This document shows, piece after piece, positions 48,721-60,599 of a stretch of 64,000 nucleotides of DNA (the first letter of the stretch is position 1; every line of letters starts with the position of its first letter). The DNA is from Anoplolepis gracilipes (lineage: Eukaryota; Arthropoda; Insecta; Hymenoptera; Formicidae). Position numbers and translations under genes: made by a program. The stretch is from the NCBI RefSeq assembly GCF_047496725.1, contig NC_132981.1, positions 10,714,501 through 10,778,500 of the forward strand, given 5' to 3'. Below the pieces are notes generated by a model. It worked only from the letters and a program-made list of their open reading frames with translations. It ran no database searches and was not told the origin of the DNA.

Positions 48721-51484
48721 AGCTGCTTGTTAGGAGGATTGTAATAAATGTAGACATAAATAAATAGCATCGCGATCTTTTTGACATTTTACATTTTAGC
48801 ATCCTGCATCCTGTATTCTTCCTGGATTTTTCCTTATAAAAATATAGGCATCGAAGAAAGATCTCAAAGCTAAGAGAACGACGGGCTGTGCTTCATTAAA
48901 ATTCAAATATAATTTTGATTAAAATGATATGAGTTATTTATCTGACGATCGAATTCAAGATGGCAAGATTGCGCGAAGAGAAAACCAATGAGCTTTATTG
49001 AACGCGGAATTGCTCAGGGAATTCGTCACGTGAATACTACAAGCGACTCTTGCATTTTTTTCTCATTTTCCTCACATCGCAAGAACGATGCATCAACATC
49101 GAAGATGTCTGTGCAGCGCAATCGATATGCATAATTTAAAAAATGCTTCTTTATGAATACATTCGATACTTCACATGTTGCCTAAACTCCAAGAATGAAA
49201 ATTCAATTTTTAGATCTATTATACTATAAAAATATATGTTTTAACTTGACATGAAAAATATTGTATTAAAGAAATTAATATTCGCAAATGAATTTTTGTC
49301 AAGAGAAAAATTGTAAATTTGAATTAACAAAATAATTTGTAGACGATGGAAAATTCGAAGAATTTGCAGCATCCTGTTATGGATCGATTGCGCGCAATAT
49401 TAAAAGTTGAAGTAAATAAATAAATAGTTAAGAATTTTACATTTTGTAGAAATAAATCTCTTAAAATCTTAACTGACATCGGGATAAGCTTTAAAACGAG
49501 AATGGAATGCTTAAAGAAAAAAGGATTATTATAAGAAACAAAAGCCCGAGGATGAGAGTTTGCGTCGCCGCTCGAATTTTGACAGACTACGCGATTGTAT
49601 ATTTCTACCACGCACTTTTCAAGCCAAGCGTGAAGTCCAATTTCGCTTGCTTGTCCCATGGGAATACACATCACGTTGATGTACGCGGTTACCGCAGTCG
49701 TACACCTTGAAAATCACTGTTGACTGACCCCTGGCGCAAGGAAAAAATCTTGGAACGAAAAAAGTCGACTCAGCCCCTCGTCTCTGTCACTCTCTTGACA
49801 AATTTTCTACGGAATTTCGCCTTCGAATGCAACGAGCAAATTCTATCGAATTTCGTGAAATGCGAGAAATGACGGACTTTCTATCAAAGGGGTTGGATCT
49901 ATCGATTATTGTTACAGCTAACGGTCGACAGATCTTTTGTCAAGATAATCCTCGCTGTTTTGATCTCTCGGATACTTCGTAAAGCGTGTACCGATAGTAC
50001 TGATCGTATACGTCTCCATTTTCTTGCGTTTGATATAGCTACCTACTTCTCTCGAATCCTAAGTACGATAACTGCTATATTTTTCTATCGTGTTATGTTT
50101 TATAGAAGACATATTTCTATCTGTCATCTATGCACTAAACAATGCATTAAACAAAAGTATTTGTGTATTAAAACAAAAGCTTTTCTCTACTACAAATGTG
50201 CATTTATACATAGTTTAATATTATTTTTTAAAATATTATTTTAATACATCTAGAATACATTAATATACATGTCTGTAATTTTGAGAAAGGTTGACGTTAA
50301 TTAGATTTAAATTATGAGGATATTACAAGATCCTTAACATGAACTGTCTAAATCACTCGCTGGAAATGTCAGGAATAGTATGTTAGATGTCTGTACTAAG
50401 TAGAACGCTTTGTCTAGTATATAGCAAGAGTTTCGGTTGTAGAGAACGCAGATATAACTTGCGTTGTTTCCTAGGAAAGACAGCTTTCAAGCTTAAGCCG
50501 CGCGTCAAGATCTATTACATGTTAATCAGAATATTGACGGGTTTAATATGATAGCGTTCCGCAAATACCTAAATTTATCATATTAGATACAATCATTATT
50601 TCGACTTTTAGATTAAAATAAGCAGAAATATCGCGCTAAATGGATAAAACTTTACATTAAAGTAATATAACTATGTGATATATGTAAAAAAATAATAAAT
50701 TTAATAAAAATTTTATGGGGCTGTAAAACGTTTTAGAAAAGTTCTAAAAAAGTGTTCTAAAAAATATTCCACATGAAATAAATTCAGTTTAAAAAAAATG
50801 CATGTAGCCGGCTAAAATTTATTACTCGAACAAAATGAAACACTTTGCGCAGACAGACTTTTGATTACTCTCAACAATTTAATTTGATTGAAAGTAATAT
50901 TATTCGTAATTATAAGACGTAAAATTTCGTCCAAGACAGCTAAGAATATGATGGAATCTCTTTTTTTTTTTTGTTGCAGACAAAAAAAACATGAGTTAAG
51001 GTTAATGCCGATCACGGACATTTCTCGGATTATCAGATATTGGAAACTCTTTAGGATTAGACTCGATCAAGAAGGCTGTTACCAAGTCGTCGAAGAGTGA
51101 CTTAACTCACAGACAAGGAGAAGTCGCCTGATGCGTTTTCGATCGTCCATCGACGCGCACGTGACGGCAATTTCATAATAATACGTCAAGCCAAGCTAAT
51201 ACCGAGGATATAGAATGACTTTTCGATTTTATGGTCGGACTCCGCTGCGAAAACGATTAATTTTCCGGCCTAGATCTTTTGTTGTAACCGCTTGAAGACC
51301 TCTGCTTGTCTAGGCAAGTGGAAATGAAAGGAGGAAACATCTTTTGAATTTCTACGAAACCGATCGTACGAATTGCAAATCGCATTCCAGATATCTATCG
51401 TTAAGTATTATTGGTCAATAACTTTTGTGCATCATCTTTAGCGAATAATAAAAATCTCGTAATGTTTGTTAACAGCGAAATATT
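48721..51484. other. Mixed and A+T-rich stretch, no gene recognised
   Basis: Frames of 116 codons (49324-49674, minus) and 111 codons (49909-50244, plus) have no recognisable domain and ordinary background composition. No repeat of note. Confidence 0.4.
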
Positions 51485-51835
51485 TTAATAAACACCGTCT
51501 TCTTGAAACTTTAAGCGAGTTGTCTAAGAGAAGGAAAAAAAAACGAGGCGAGGAGAGAGTCTCGCCGTTAAAATGCATCGTTCCGTTCTCGCGTAGGATA
51601 AGTACGAGAGTACAATGGTCGCTGGCAGGGCCCTGATTCATGGCGACGAACTTTTTCAGCAAACAACACATCCGGGATGTAATAAACAATGGGGCCGAGG
51701 CACGTGGACTGAAGAGCGCGCGCGCACACAGCCTGGGAATATTTTAGCGCTACTACTCACCTCCACAGGCGCCGCGCCGCCCGGTAACTTTACTTCTCGT
51801 ATTATAGCGAGGCCAATGGTATGCGCTCCGTTCAT
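51485..51835 (-). CDS. Candidate two-exon micro-gene or 5' end of a gene
   Basis: On the minus strand ATG at 51835-51833, just after an in-frame stop, opens 25 codons (begins MNGAHTIGLAIIREVKLP) and ends at a very strong donor (GAG|GTGAGT) at 51760-51759. About 236 bp further, a TTTTTTTTTCCTTCTCTTAG acceptor preceded by more pyrimidines ends at 51524. In matching phase it continues for 12 codons (TTRLKFQEDGVY) to a TAA at 51487-51485. This gives a 37-residue product. Exon 1 is C/G-rich. The second exon may instead be skipped for one farther left. No family is recognised; the paired strong sites are the main support. Confidence 0.25.
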
Positions 51836-54510
51836 ACCGTGTATCGCCTACGTTTATATCACGATGCTCCACCCGGGAATTCTGGAGAAATGAAGCTGAA
51901 AATGTCGTGTAAACGGTGATTTATTACCGACGTATCGCCAGACGAGCGAATGTTTATATATCGCGACTCTCTGCGTTGCATTAACAATAAATCACAGCGG
52001 TAAAATAACGGGAATAACATAATCACGTTGATGTTGCAACGTGATTCGCTCAATTTCTCGAAAATCCGCATTTTCGAATGATAACACGACGTCATATCAA
52101 ACGATCAAGCCGAAAAATATGTACGGAATTATATGTGCACGAAATTATATCCCCGAGTAAACGAGCGGATTATAAATTCACAAGCGTGCGTTCTGATAAT
52201 GATTATCGGGAAATTCTACTTCAATGTCAATACGCTGCTGTTTGATACGATAGACTAAATATTTGATACAATAGACTAAATGTTGAATATTGTAAAGAAA
52301 CAAATATAAAGTTATGCGATAATTTAAATGATAATGTATTCAGATTTTCAAATACATGTATACATATAGAAATTGCAAATCACGCATTAATATCAATGAA
52401 GCTTGGCAACTGAATTGTTAAGAATCCACTAGAAAAAAGGAAAATTCAGTTTAAATATCAGATTAAAATGTTAGTTTTTTTCAATTTTTGGTTATTTTGC
52501 TAACATTGTAATATTTAATATTTATAAGAATTATTTTTAAGATATTATTTATAAGAATTATTTTTTGCTGTGTAAGAATATTGTAGCCATTTCATATTAG
52601 TTTGTCTAGCTTTTCATTATTCAACATTGTATAAACATAAATTAATTAATTAATTTATAATTAATAATTTATTCGGCAATAATTTTGAATAACAAAAACT
52701 TGCTGATTCAAATTAATGAAAGAATAAATAGATTATACTATATATATATATAACTAAATGTATGCAATTACTAGAATATACAGTAATTTATTATTATAGT
52801 CTTATATCTTTAAGAAAAAGAGAAAGAAACATATATCAGCGACAAAAATATTTTTTTCAATATTTATATCATTTAAATTTTTTTATTCTATGTTTAATAT
52901 ATTTCTATAGAAATTAATATTATTAATATTTCTATAGATGTATTATTTGCGTGTGATATATTTCGAAATTGTTTCATATAATGCAAAACTTTGCGAGTAT
53001 CGAAATATCAATAAAGCGAATTAACAAAACTGATAGCAATTCAAAGTTAAGAGCTTGGCAGACCGCATTAACCACTTGCTTTTAGGAAGCTATAGAGTCG
53101 AACGCGTAAATCACGATCCAACGTCGCACGTTAGAATAGATATCTCACGTCTTTGATAATAAAACGTAAATCTAACGGAATAGAAATCAATATTTACTGA
53201 AAGAGGACTTGAAAATCGTATGGCGCTTTGCTCAGACGTAGCTGGACTCGTAAGCGAAACGTTCGTTTTAAGCTAGTTCCGATTCGCACGACTACCATCG
53301 GTACACACAGTAGTGCTTTCAACAGAAATTTGATTTTGTCCGAGCCTGCAGACCGCAATCTCATATAATCTCATTTAATGCTACGGCAAGGTGTTAGGTT
53401 CATTACTGATGTTTCGCGAAATTTACAATTACAGTAAATCGAAAGGAAGAAATTCAAAATAATTAAAATAGATTGCAGTGCGATTACTCAAACACCTGTC
53501 TATCTAGAGAAACGAAATGTCTGAAGCAAAAAAATTACTATTTGATAATGTACGGTTGACGATTTAATCTTTATTCTTATCTTTATATATATGAGTTTAT
53601 CATTTTGCAAAGTTATATTACGTTATAAATATAGAAAACAATAAATGTTTTTATTTTAATGTAAGTATATATATTTGCTGATATTTTATTATATTTTATT
53701 TTATCTTAATATTTTCTCTAGATATTATCTCATTGTCAGTTCGGTGTTTAATAAAGTTTTAATTAAAATTATTTCTCATAAATGTCGTTTAACATTTAAA
53801 TATTATATATAGTGATATATATTAATTTTCCATAAAAGTGAGAGAAAAAATGCTGACGTGGCTTTTTCAACCATCATGTGGGTACAGAAAATTATTGTCA
53901 GTCAGTTATTTTTTTTGATAAGCGAATAACCAAAATTAGCCAGGATAATAAAAAATGACAGATAGCGAGAAGGGAAAAAAATAACAAAAGTCTTGACATT
54001 CTTTCCCTGGTATTGTGCGGTAAAAGCTTACATACGAGAATACGAAATAGGAAGTAGCCAATAGATTTTTATTTGCATTCTAGACGACGTATATGTGTGC
54101 ATGTGTATTTTTATGTATGTATGTGAAAAGAAAAGATGTACTTTTCTTGTGATGGAATTGTTCCTGCGGATAAGGATGAACTTTTCCCTGTAAATTGCTC
54201 GCGGCGTTCTCGTATCTTTTTAGAGCAATTGTATTAAAAAAGGTAAAAAAAATACACTACCGGAGATATAAATAAATAAATAATTGAATATTATTTTACA
54301 TTTTATAAAACGAAAGTTATGTTATTTGCAAACTTGTTTTGCGTTTATGTAAATTTTTGTATATTTATTATTTTCAATAAATGGTAATTTATAAGAAGAA
54401 AACTTTTTTAAATTATATGTAAAAAAAATTGCATTATTTAAAAACTTTTTTACTAAAAATCGATGAATGTTTAATATAAAGTTTACCTGAAGGATTTTTT
54501 AAAAACTTAC
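51836..54510. other. Mixed then A+T-rich stretch
   Basis: A strong minus-strand acceptor (AAGTCCTCTTTCAG) ends at 53198; joined to the exon at 54511-54606 it would add a serine and two codons before a stop. No other gene signal. Confidence 0.4.
52241..52282. repeat. 21-bp tandem duplication
   Basis: Two copies of TTTGATACRATAGACTAAAT head to tail. Confidence 0.9.
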
Positions 54511-54606
54511 CTGTATTTGAAGACGTAAAAATTGAATATTCCCCAAAAGTTGCCACCGTCGTCTTGTTTATATATCATTTTATCTGAACGTAGCGATGCA
54601 ACATTT
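54511..54606 (-). CDS. Candidate internal (or first coding) exon, product unknown
   Basis: On the minus strand an excellent acceptor (TACTTTTGAATTTACAG) ends at 54607 and a consensus donor (CAG|GTAAGT) begins at 54510. Only one frame is open: one base, 31 codons (containing DKMIYKQDDGGNFWGIFNF, then YVFKY), and two bases, so the flanking exons must be in phase 2. The internal ATG has an AAAATG context and could be the start if the exon is first. Residues look protein-like, with Trp and paired Gly, but I recognise no family. A phase-2 donor (CAG|GTGCGT) exists at about 59281-59282 on the same strand, but a link over 4.7 kb is speculation. Confidence 0.3.
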
Positions 54607-54940
54607 CTGTAAATTCAAAAGTAGAAAATTTATATGTTATAATAAAAAATATATAGCAAGATATATAGTAAATATAAATAATAATACAATACCTGCACGT
54701 AATAAAATTATATGATATTTTTTTCGATTATAATTATGATTATAACAATTATTATTATACTTATAGCGATATTAATTAGCGATTGATTTCGTTCTTTAAA
54801 CACTCTCGCGAGACTCAATCACGATTAATAATTACACAAATATCCCGACGCGATCGCGCGCGATACATGATTTACTTGTGATTCCATTAGAATTAGTTCG
54901 ATTCCAAAGTTCCGATAGTATGACGTAGCAGCCACGTTTG

Positions 54941-55066
54941 GCTGCGTTCCAAAATTCACTGTCAGTACTACCAGCATCTTTGATCTTTTCATCTTTGTCT
55001 ACTATTCAGCGAACAACAAGGATGGCGATATGTTGGCAGTACCGGCAGTGAATTTTAGAACACAGC
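54941..55066. mobile_element. Short fold-back element
   Basis: The left arm 54941-54975 (GCTGCGTTCCAAAATTCACT and on) and the reverse complement of the right arm 55032-55066 match at 29 of 35 positions. All six differences are transitions, as expected of ageing copies rather than chance. The 56-bp spacer is unrelated. No flanking duplication is evident. Probably the ends of a small inverted-repeat transposon or a remnant of one. Confidence 0.6.
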
Positions 55067-55638
55067 CTCTGATTCGCGCACAAGGAATCTCGGAACCGGA
55101 CCGCAGCGTCCTCTTCCGTTTGCCGCCAAATCGGTGGTTACGTCATTACCTCGCGCGCGGCTGCGTCGGAACGTTTGTGATACAGTCTCAATATCGCTAT
55201 CGAACGAAAGAACGAAAGGAGGTAGGTCTCTCTATAATTAATAGTAGTGTAGTTGATATTGCGATCGTTGTAGTTATAATTACAGTATGATATTCAATCG
55301 TTTGATACTCATCGTATCCGAGTTGCGATTTATTTTCGAGATAAGTGAGAATAAATGTCGTCTAATAATTGCGAAATTTCGCGCCGCGCAAGTCCTGAAA
55401 ACGTTGCGCGCAGAAATTACACCGAAGTTATATACGGTATACTATCTTTTACGATTTAACATTTGCCATTGCGCGAAATATCGCGCTCTAGCGAGCGCGG
55501 TCAGACCGAATATTAAAAGGCATAAATTAAAATCTATGTTCTCGCGCTCGCGTAGTTGCAATGAAGCGTAATGAAGTCAGATTTTAACGATCACTCAAAT
55601 CCTCGCAAATCTTACTGACCCCGCGTTGCCCTTTACAG
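55067..55638. other. C+G-richer patch
   Basis: Overlapping plus frames at 55030-55290 and 55287-55571 have no recognised domain; the first begins inside the fold-back element. Confidence 0.35.
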
Positions 55639-55837
55639 ATTCAAGTCCAGGGAATACGGCGCACGGACCGAGGTATTAATTCTGAATTAACGAAGTCTAC
55701 CGAGCAACCCGCTCGGTATTAGATGCCACGGACGGAGGTTGCGGCCAATTGTACCACTACACGCTCGTGCACCGGAAACTCTCACGCACTCCGTGGCCGC
55801 CGTGTATGGGCCAAGTTTCGGCAAAGTGTCTTCCACG
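55639..55837 (+). other. Possible untranslated or first exon
   Basis: An acceptor-like CCCTTTACAG ends at 55638 and a donor (ACG|GTAAGT) begins at 55838. All three frames contain stops across the 199 bases, so it cannot be a fully coding internal exon. An ATG just after a stop (frame beginning MPRTEVAANC) stays open for about 38 codons to the donor. The segment is C+G-rich and could be a 5' leader exon or a non-coding RNA exon. The minus strand also has a long open frame here, so the strand is not settled. Confidence 0.13.
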
Positions 55838-56016
55838 GTAAGTTGGACCAGCCTGCAAGTAGCGATAATTGGATATTAACGTAGCGAGAGAAAGTCGGAG
55901 TAGCTGCTATACGTACATCAAAGCAATTTTAAAATTACATAAGAAGAGGCGCGTTGTTACACACTTGGTGCGCGCGTCTTCTTGCTATGCTAATTTTGAT
56001 TATCAAGATGATAATA

Positions 56017-56342
56017 CACGGTAAAAAACATTTTGTTGTATTTTTGTTGAAATGTTCTTGTGTAGAAATTTTTGTGTTAAATTTTTAACATACTCTTATG
56101 TTAATATAACATACTGTCATTATTTTTCTGCAGTTTTTAGTTAATATTCACAATTTCTAAAAGTTAAAACAACACAATAACAAGTAAATCTTACACTAAT
56201 TCACATTTTTGTATTAATTTTTTACATATTGTTTGTGTTATTTATTTACATATTTGCCTTCTGTTAAATTAACATTGAAATTAGAGTGGATAAATTGGAA
56301 CGCGAGAAATATGTTAAATTTAACACAAAATTTTTTACCGTG
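56017..56342. mobile_element. Non-autonomous DNA transposon, TA-flanked (Tc1/mariner-like MITE)
   Basis: The left end CACGGTAAAAAACATTTTG and the reverse complement of the right end CACGGTAAAAAATTTTGTG share a 13-base perfect start. After a roughly 40-base gap on the left, the similarity resumes (TTTTGTGTTAAATTT). The element is bounded by TA on both sides (56015-56016, 56343-56344). At 326 bp and without an open frame it fits a miniature inverted-repeat element that would need a transposase from elsewhere. Confidence 0.75.
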
Positions 56343-58519
56343 TAGCGTAGGTCGATTAATATTAGAAACTGTATGTAATGCTACAATCTGCTCTCTTTAC
56401 AAGATAATATGTACACGAAACTGTCTAACCACGCTTCCTGTAAATATCTCGAATTCTTCAAATATCACGAACGTTTTATTTATGAATCATAAATATATAC
56501 AAATTTTATTTTTAACAATGCTTATGCAATAGTTTCCTCGATTTAAAAATTTACATTATTTCGGGCTGTTTTGGTAATTGAATCTATTAAAGATTTATAT
56601 TAAATGCACACACAATATATTATCTATTTATTTAGAAAATGACAATTTATTCGAATTCAAAGACATACATAAATAAAAACACTAACTTGTTCGATAAGAA
56701 ATCGAATACTGTTTAAAACTATGTTAAATACATAATTAAAATATATATTAGATACGTGAAATACAACTAATCGTAATCGTTGGACCGTATGTAATCTAGG
56801 CTTTAACTTTAGATTTGATTTATCTTTATTATGTGATATGTGGGTTTGTATTCATTTTGTTCATTATTTCATTCAAACAGCTTTAATCAATAAACACAAT
56901 AATTATTGATACGATTAATATTAATATTATGCAAAGAGTGCGAGAAAATTGATGCAGATTGTATTCAACTTTATATTGACTGCAATAACAACACTCTGAA
57001 TAATTAATAATAATTTGTGAATTTCACAGCAATATTTTGTGTAAGAAATTACAATTGTACGTAGTACTATTTACCGAGTCGCGTTAGTATTCCTCTTCAG
57101 AATAAGCTTATACATTTACCGTCTTGGTTTTCGACCGTCTTCTCGATCGTTTTCCTAAATTGGAGCGAATGTGTGAACGGTAGTTTTCGGTAAAAGAGAT
57201 ACAATGCGGGACGCTAGACGTTGTTGCAGAATAAATGAGCGAACGGGGCGATGGAGAAAGCGCGGTGGTATATACAAAATGTTTGCAAGTTGTGGAACTT
57301 ATTCGAGGGGATATTAATTGGCGTAAAGTAATTATAAGTGCTGGGAGCAGTTGCTCGGTAGTTTAAGTATAGCTTCGACAACGACGGTAGTCTATGAGAA
57401 GTAGCGGAGAAGAAGCAGTTTTCGAGGAGAAAATATATATACATATATATATAAACTTTATAGTAATATGTAATAACGTAACATTGTTTTGCACGAGAAA
57501 ATATATTATTTAATCAAACCAATGAATATTACAAAAATGAAAGATTTTTTCCTTTAAGCTTGTGATCGTATCTTTTAATCTTAAAAGCATTCTAAATAAT
57601 AAATAAACTTAGAAAGAAAAAATGCAATTTTAAAACATTAAAAATTGTATAACATGGTTTTACAAAAAATAATCTTAATTTTTTAATCAAGTTATAAGGA
57701 AAGATATGATACTTATTGCAAAGTTTTATAATTTAGAAACATTTCTCTTCCTTTGTCGCAATAAAGCTTGATTATATATACTTTAATATATAACAAGCTT
57801 AAAAAAAGAAAGCTTCTTTTTTCAAAAGAATATAATGAAGGAATGTAGGAGTATATAGTTGGTATTTTAATAAAATTAATGCAAGGTTTTCCTTTTTCAA
57901 AGGATAAAAAACAGTAATCGTATAATTTCAGTTTTAAAGTGCAATTGCAGTTGTGCCAAATCGTTCGTACGAGTTACATTAAACGTATTACGTTGTTGCA
58001 TTTCGTACTTGAGTTATTATCGGCTAAAGTCACGAAGTACACATATATACTGGCAAAATGCCTTTAATAAACATTAGGTATTTGACGGCGAAACTCCTAA
58101 ATACGCATAATACAATTTGGCTAGAATGCACGGTCCAACCTTTCCCGCCGTAATTGAAATACGGTACATCGACGGTGTCCCTCAAAGGCCGACATTGGAA
58201 GTTAATAACAAACATAACAACCCTCAATGGTTCACGAACGGCAGGCGGGCGTGGGTGTATGTATATGGTACTTTGAAAAAATTTCCCAGGAGAACACGAC
58301 ACGTTAATATCCCTGTGAGAGCGCTAGGGTTGCACGCACGCGCGCAACGTATCTCTCTGTAACAAGCATTAACACAATAAATTCTCAAAGCTGGAAATTT
58401 ACAACGTACAGAGTTTTGAACGGTAAATCAAATATCATCCCTGGAAAGAAAGAAACAGAGATAACGCAATTTTGCTCTTCGTAGCAAACCACGTTCGCAA
58501 CACGCATTCTGTGAAATTA
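56343..58519. other. A+T-rich stretch with a mixed patch
   Basis: At 58080-58370 frames on both strands overlap (81 codons plus, 90 minus); the plus one includes FPAVIEIRYIDGVPQRPTLE and looks protein-like but matches no family known to me. Elsewhere A+T-rich with nothing seen. Confidence 0.4.
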
Positions 58520-58571
58520 TTCTCTCTCTCTCTCTCTCTCTCTATATGTATATATATATATATATATATAT
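58520..58571. repeat. (CT)n(TA)n compound microsatellite
   Basis: CT to 58543 then TA to 58571, with one GT interruption. Confidence 0.93.
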
Positions 58572-58870
58572 TAGTATATTTCATTTTATTTTATTTTAAC
58601 TTTTAAAGAATTTCTCTAACAAATTCACCTTTATGATACAAATTGATCTGACTGTTTCTTAAATTTAATAAAATTTTTGAGTTATAAACAATAAAAAATT
58701 AAGAAACTAAACTGCAGAAATGCGGATAATATTTGTAATATAATAATAATAATTCTGATTTAATTTCAAGTGAGTACTGATATAATAAGATAAGAATTTT
58801 AATTAACTGAATATGCTATGTTAAAGATTTTTAAATATCGTGAAAATGAGAACATCTAATTAGATGGTCG

Positions 58871-59371
58871 TTAAGAGAAAGACAAAATTTGCAAAGGATC
58901 TCCTATCAAGTTTACAGAGCAACGTAAGTAAGTGAGGTATCCTCGGATATTCTGCACATCATATTTCTTTTGTGCGGCGCTTTGTTGCGCGACAAGCCTC
59001 GCGTCGGAATTTATTATCCAGCACTTTGAATTATTTGCATGTGTTCCGTAATCCCACGTCATGTAATCCCTTAAGTCACTGAAGCTCGTTGCACAGCCGC
59101 TGTCCGAGGCCGCGGCCGGCGCGATCGAACAACGGCGGCCAGACGTCGGACTTTTCGCGCTTAGCACACATACGACGTGACGCACGCGAACGATCGCACG
59201 GAATTTATATTCCAGCAGCTGCCGTAGCTCGTGCAGAGAGGAAGGTGGGCTTTCGTCGCTCGAAATTTCATCACGGACGCACCTGTCGCACTCTCCGCGC
59301 CGATTCGACTCGGGACGAATTAAATGAAATGGTCTAGACTGTCTTTTTCGACGTTCAACGCGAAGACGCAT
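58871..59371 (-). CDS. Longest open frame in the window, probably accidental
   Basis: 166 codons on the minus strand starting MRLRVERRKRQSRPFHLIRP. The first two-thirds lie in a C+G-rich patch (about 59080-59340) where an 82-codon plus frame also overlaps. The N-terminal part is Arg/Ser-rich; the C-terminal part is more ordinary (LRDYMTWDYGTHANN). No signal peptide, membrane segment or known domain. A donor-like CAG|GTGCGT at about 59281-59282 could end an exon after about 30 codons. Weakly supported. Confidence 0.13.
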   Translation of the reverse strand: MRLRVERRKRQSRPFHLIRPESNRRGECDRCVRDEISSDESPPSSLHELRQLLEYKFRAIVRVRHVVCVLSAKSPTSGRRCSIAPAAASDSGCATSFSDLRDYMTWDYGTHANNSKCWIINSDARLVAQQSAAQKKYDVQNIRGYLTYLRCSVNLIGDPLQILSFS

Positions 59372-60458
59372 TAACGATCGAAAATATATAAAAAAAAGAG
59401 CTGCCTTTATATCTTTTTGCTTTTCTAAAATATGCGATTATAATAAAAATGATAACACGATTAATATAGAATGGATGATTTTCTTCATACAATACGCGTT
59501 TTATCGAAATTTTAATATTGCAACTAACAAAATTGTGAGTTAGATTAAATTTTTAATATCTATGGTGGAAGTTTTGGAATTTTACTTTGGAATTTGCTCT
59601 TTTATATACAACTAAAAATAAATTGCTAATAAGCAAAAATGTCGAGGCGATTGTAAATTATAAGCGAGGGGACGATATTTTCATCATGTGAAAAAAAAAA
59701 ATATTGCTTATAGGGAATATAACTGTCCGCAACATCCTATAGCTTTCTCGTTCAATAATTTTTTCTATCTTGACTATTCGTCAATTTATATGCACTTTCA
59801 TTTTCTGGTATTTCGTCGGAAATCTAACGTACATGTTTCACAGCTAGTAAAATTAAATGAAACGGATCAGTTGATTTTCCAATATTCTCTCAGCGCGAAA
59901 GCAACCTACAGATAGAAAATATAAAACGAGCGTAGTCCCCTCATCAATCGGCGTTTTCTGTTTTGCCACGAGAATTCCATTGTTATACATTTCTCTCTTG
60001 TTACGGGGTATGACACAAACCCCAAATATGTTGATGCCACGGATGTGTTATTGTTGCAATGTACGCGCATAATGGTAGACCACTTGAACACATTATTGTG
60101 ATTTCCTCTTATATAGCACAATTTATTGTTTTACATTTCATAACATGTTACGTAATTTTTAAATTTTATTAAAATTTTGGAGAGTTTTTGAAGCGAGAAT
60201 TTACAATTATATGGCCATATATAAGATAAGTAAAATACAAAATCAAAATATCAAAATTTTAACTTTGTATATTAAATATTTATTAAGTATATAAAGTGAA
60301 AAATATCTGCTTTGATAAATAGCTATTGTGGGACTTAATTATTTAATTAATCACGCGAGTGATTAAGTTAAAAATACAATAACTAATAATAATAACTAAT
60401 AATAATAAATAAAGTGTGATAGTTAATTCTATATGTTATAATGAATATTTTGTAATAC
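59372..60458. other. A+T-rich stretch, nothing seen
   Basis: Overlapping frames of about 70 codons at 59688-60121 are unrecognised. Confidence 0.5.

Positions 60459-60506
<48 letters not shown>
60459..60506. repeat. (TA)n microsatellite
   Basis: An uninterrupted 48-bp TA run just left of the large tandem array. Confidence 0.95.
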
Positions 60507-60508
<2 letters not shown>

Positions 60509-60599
60509 AACAATTCTGATACAGCGCGATTTATACTTCGAAAAAGAACAAAAAAAATTAAAACTTATTGTTTTACATTTTTTTGAGATATACGATAGT

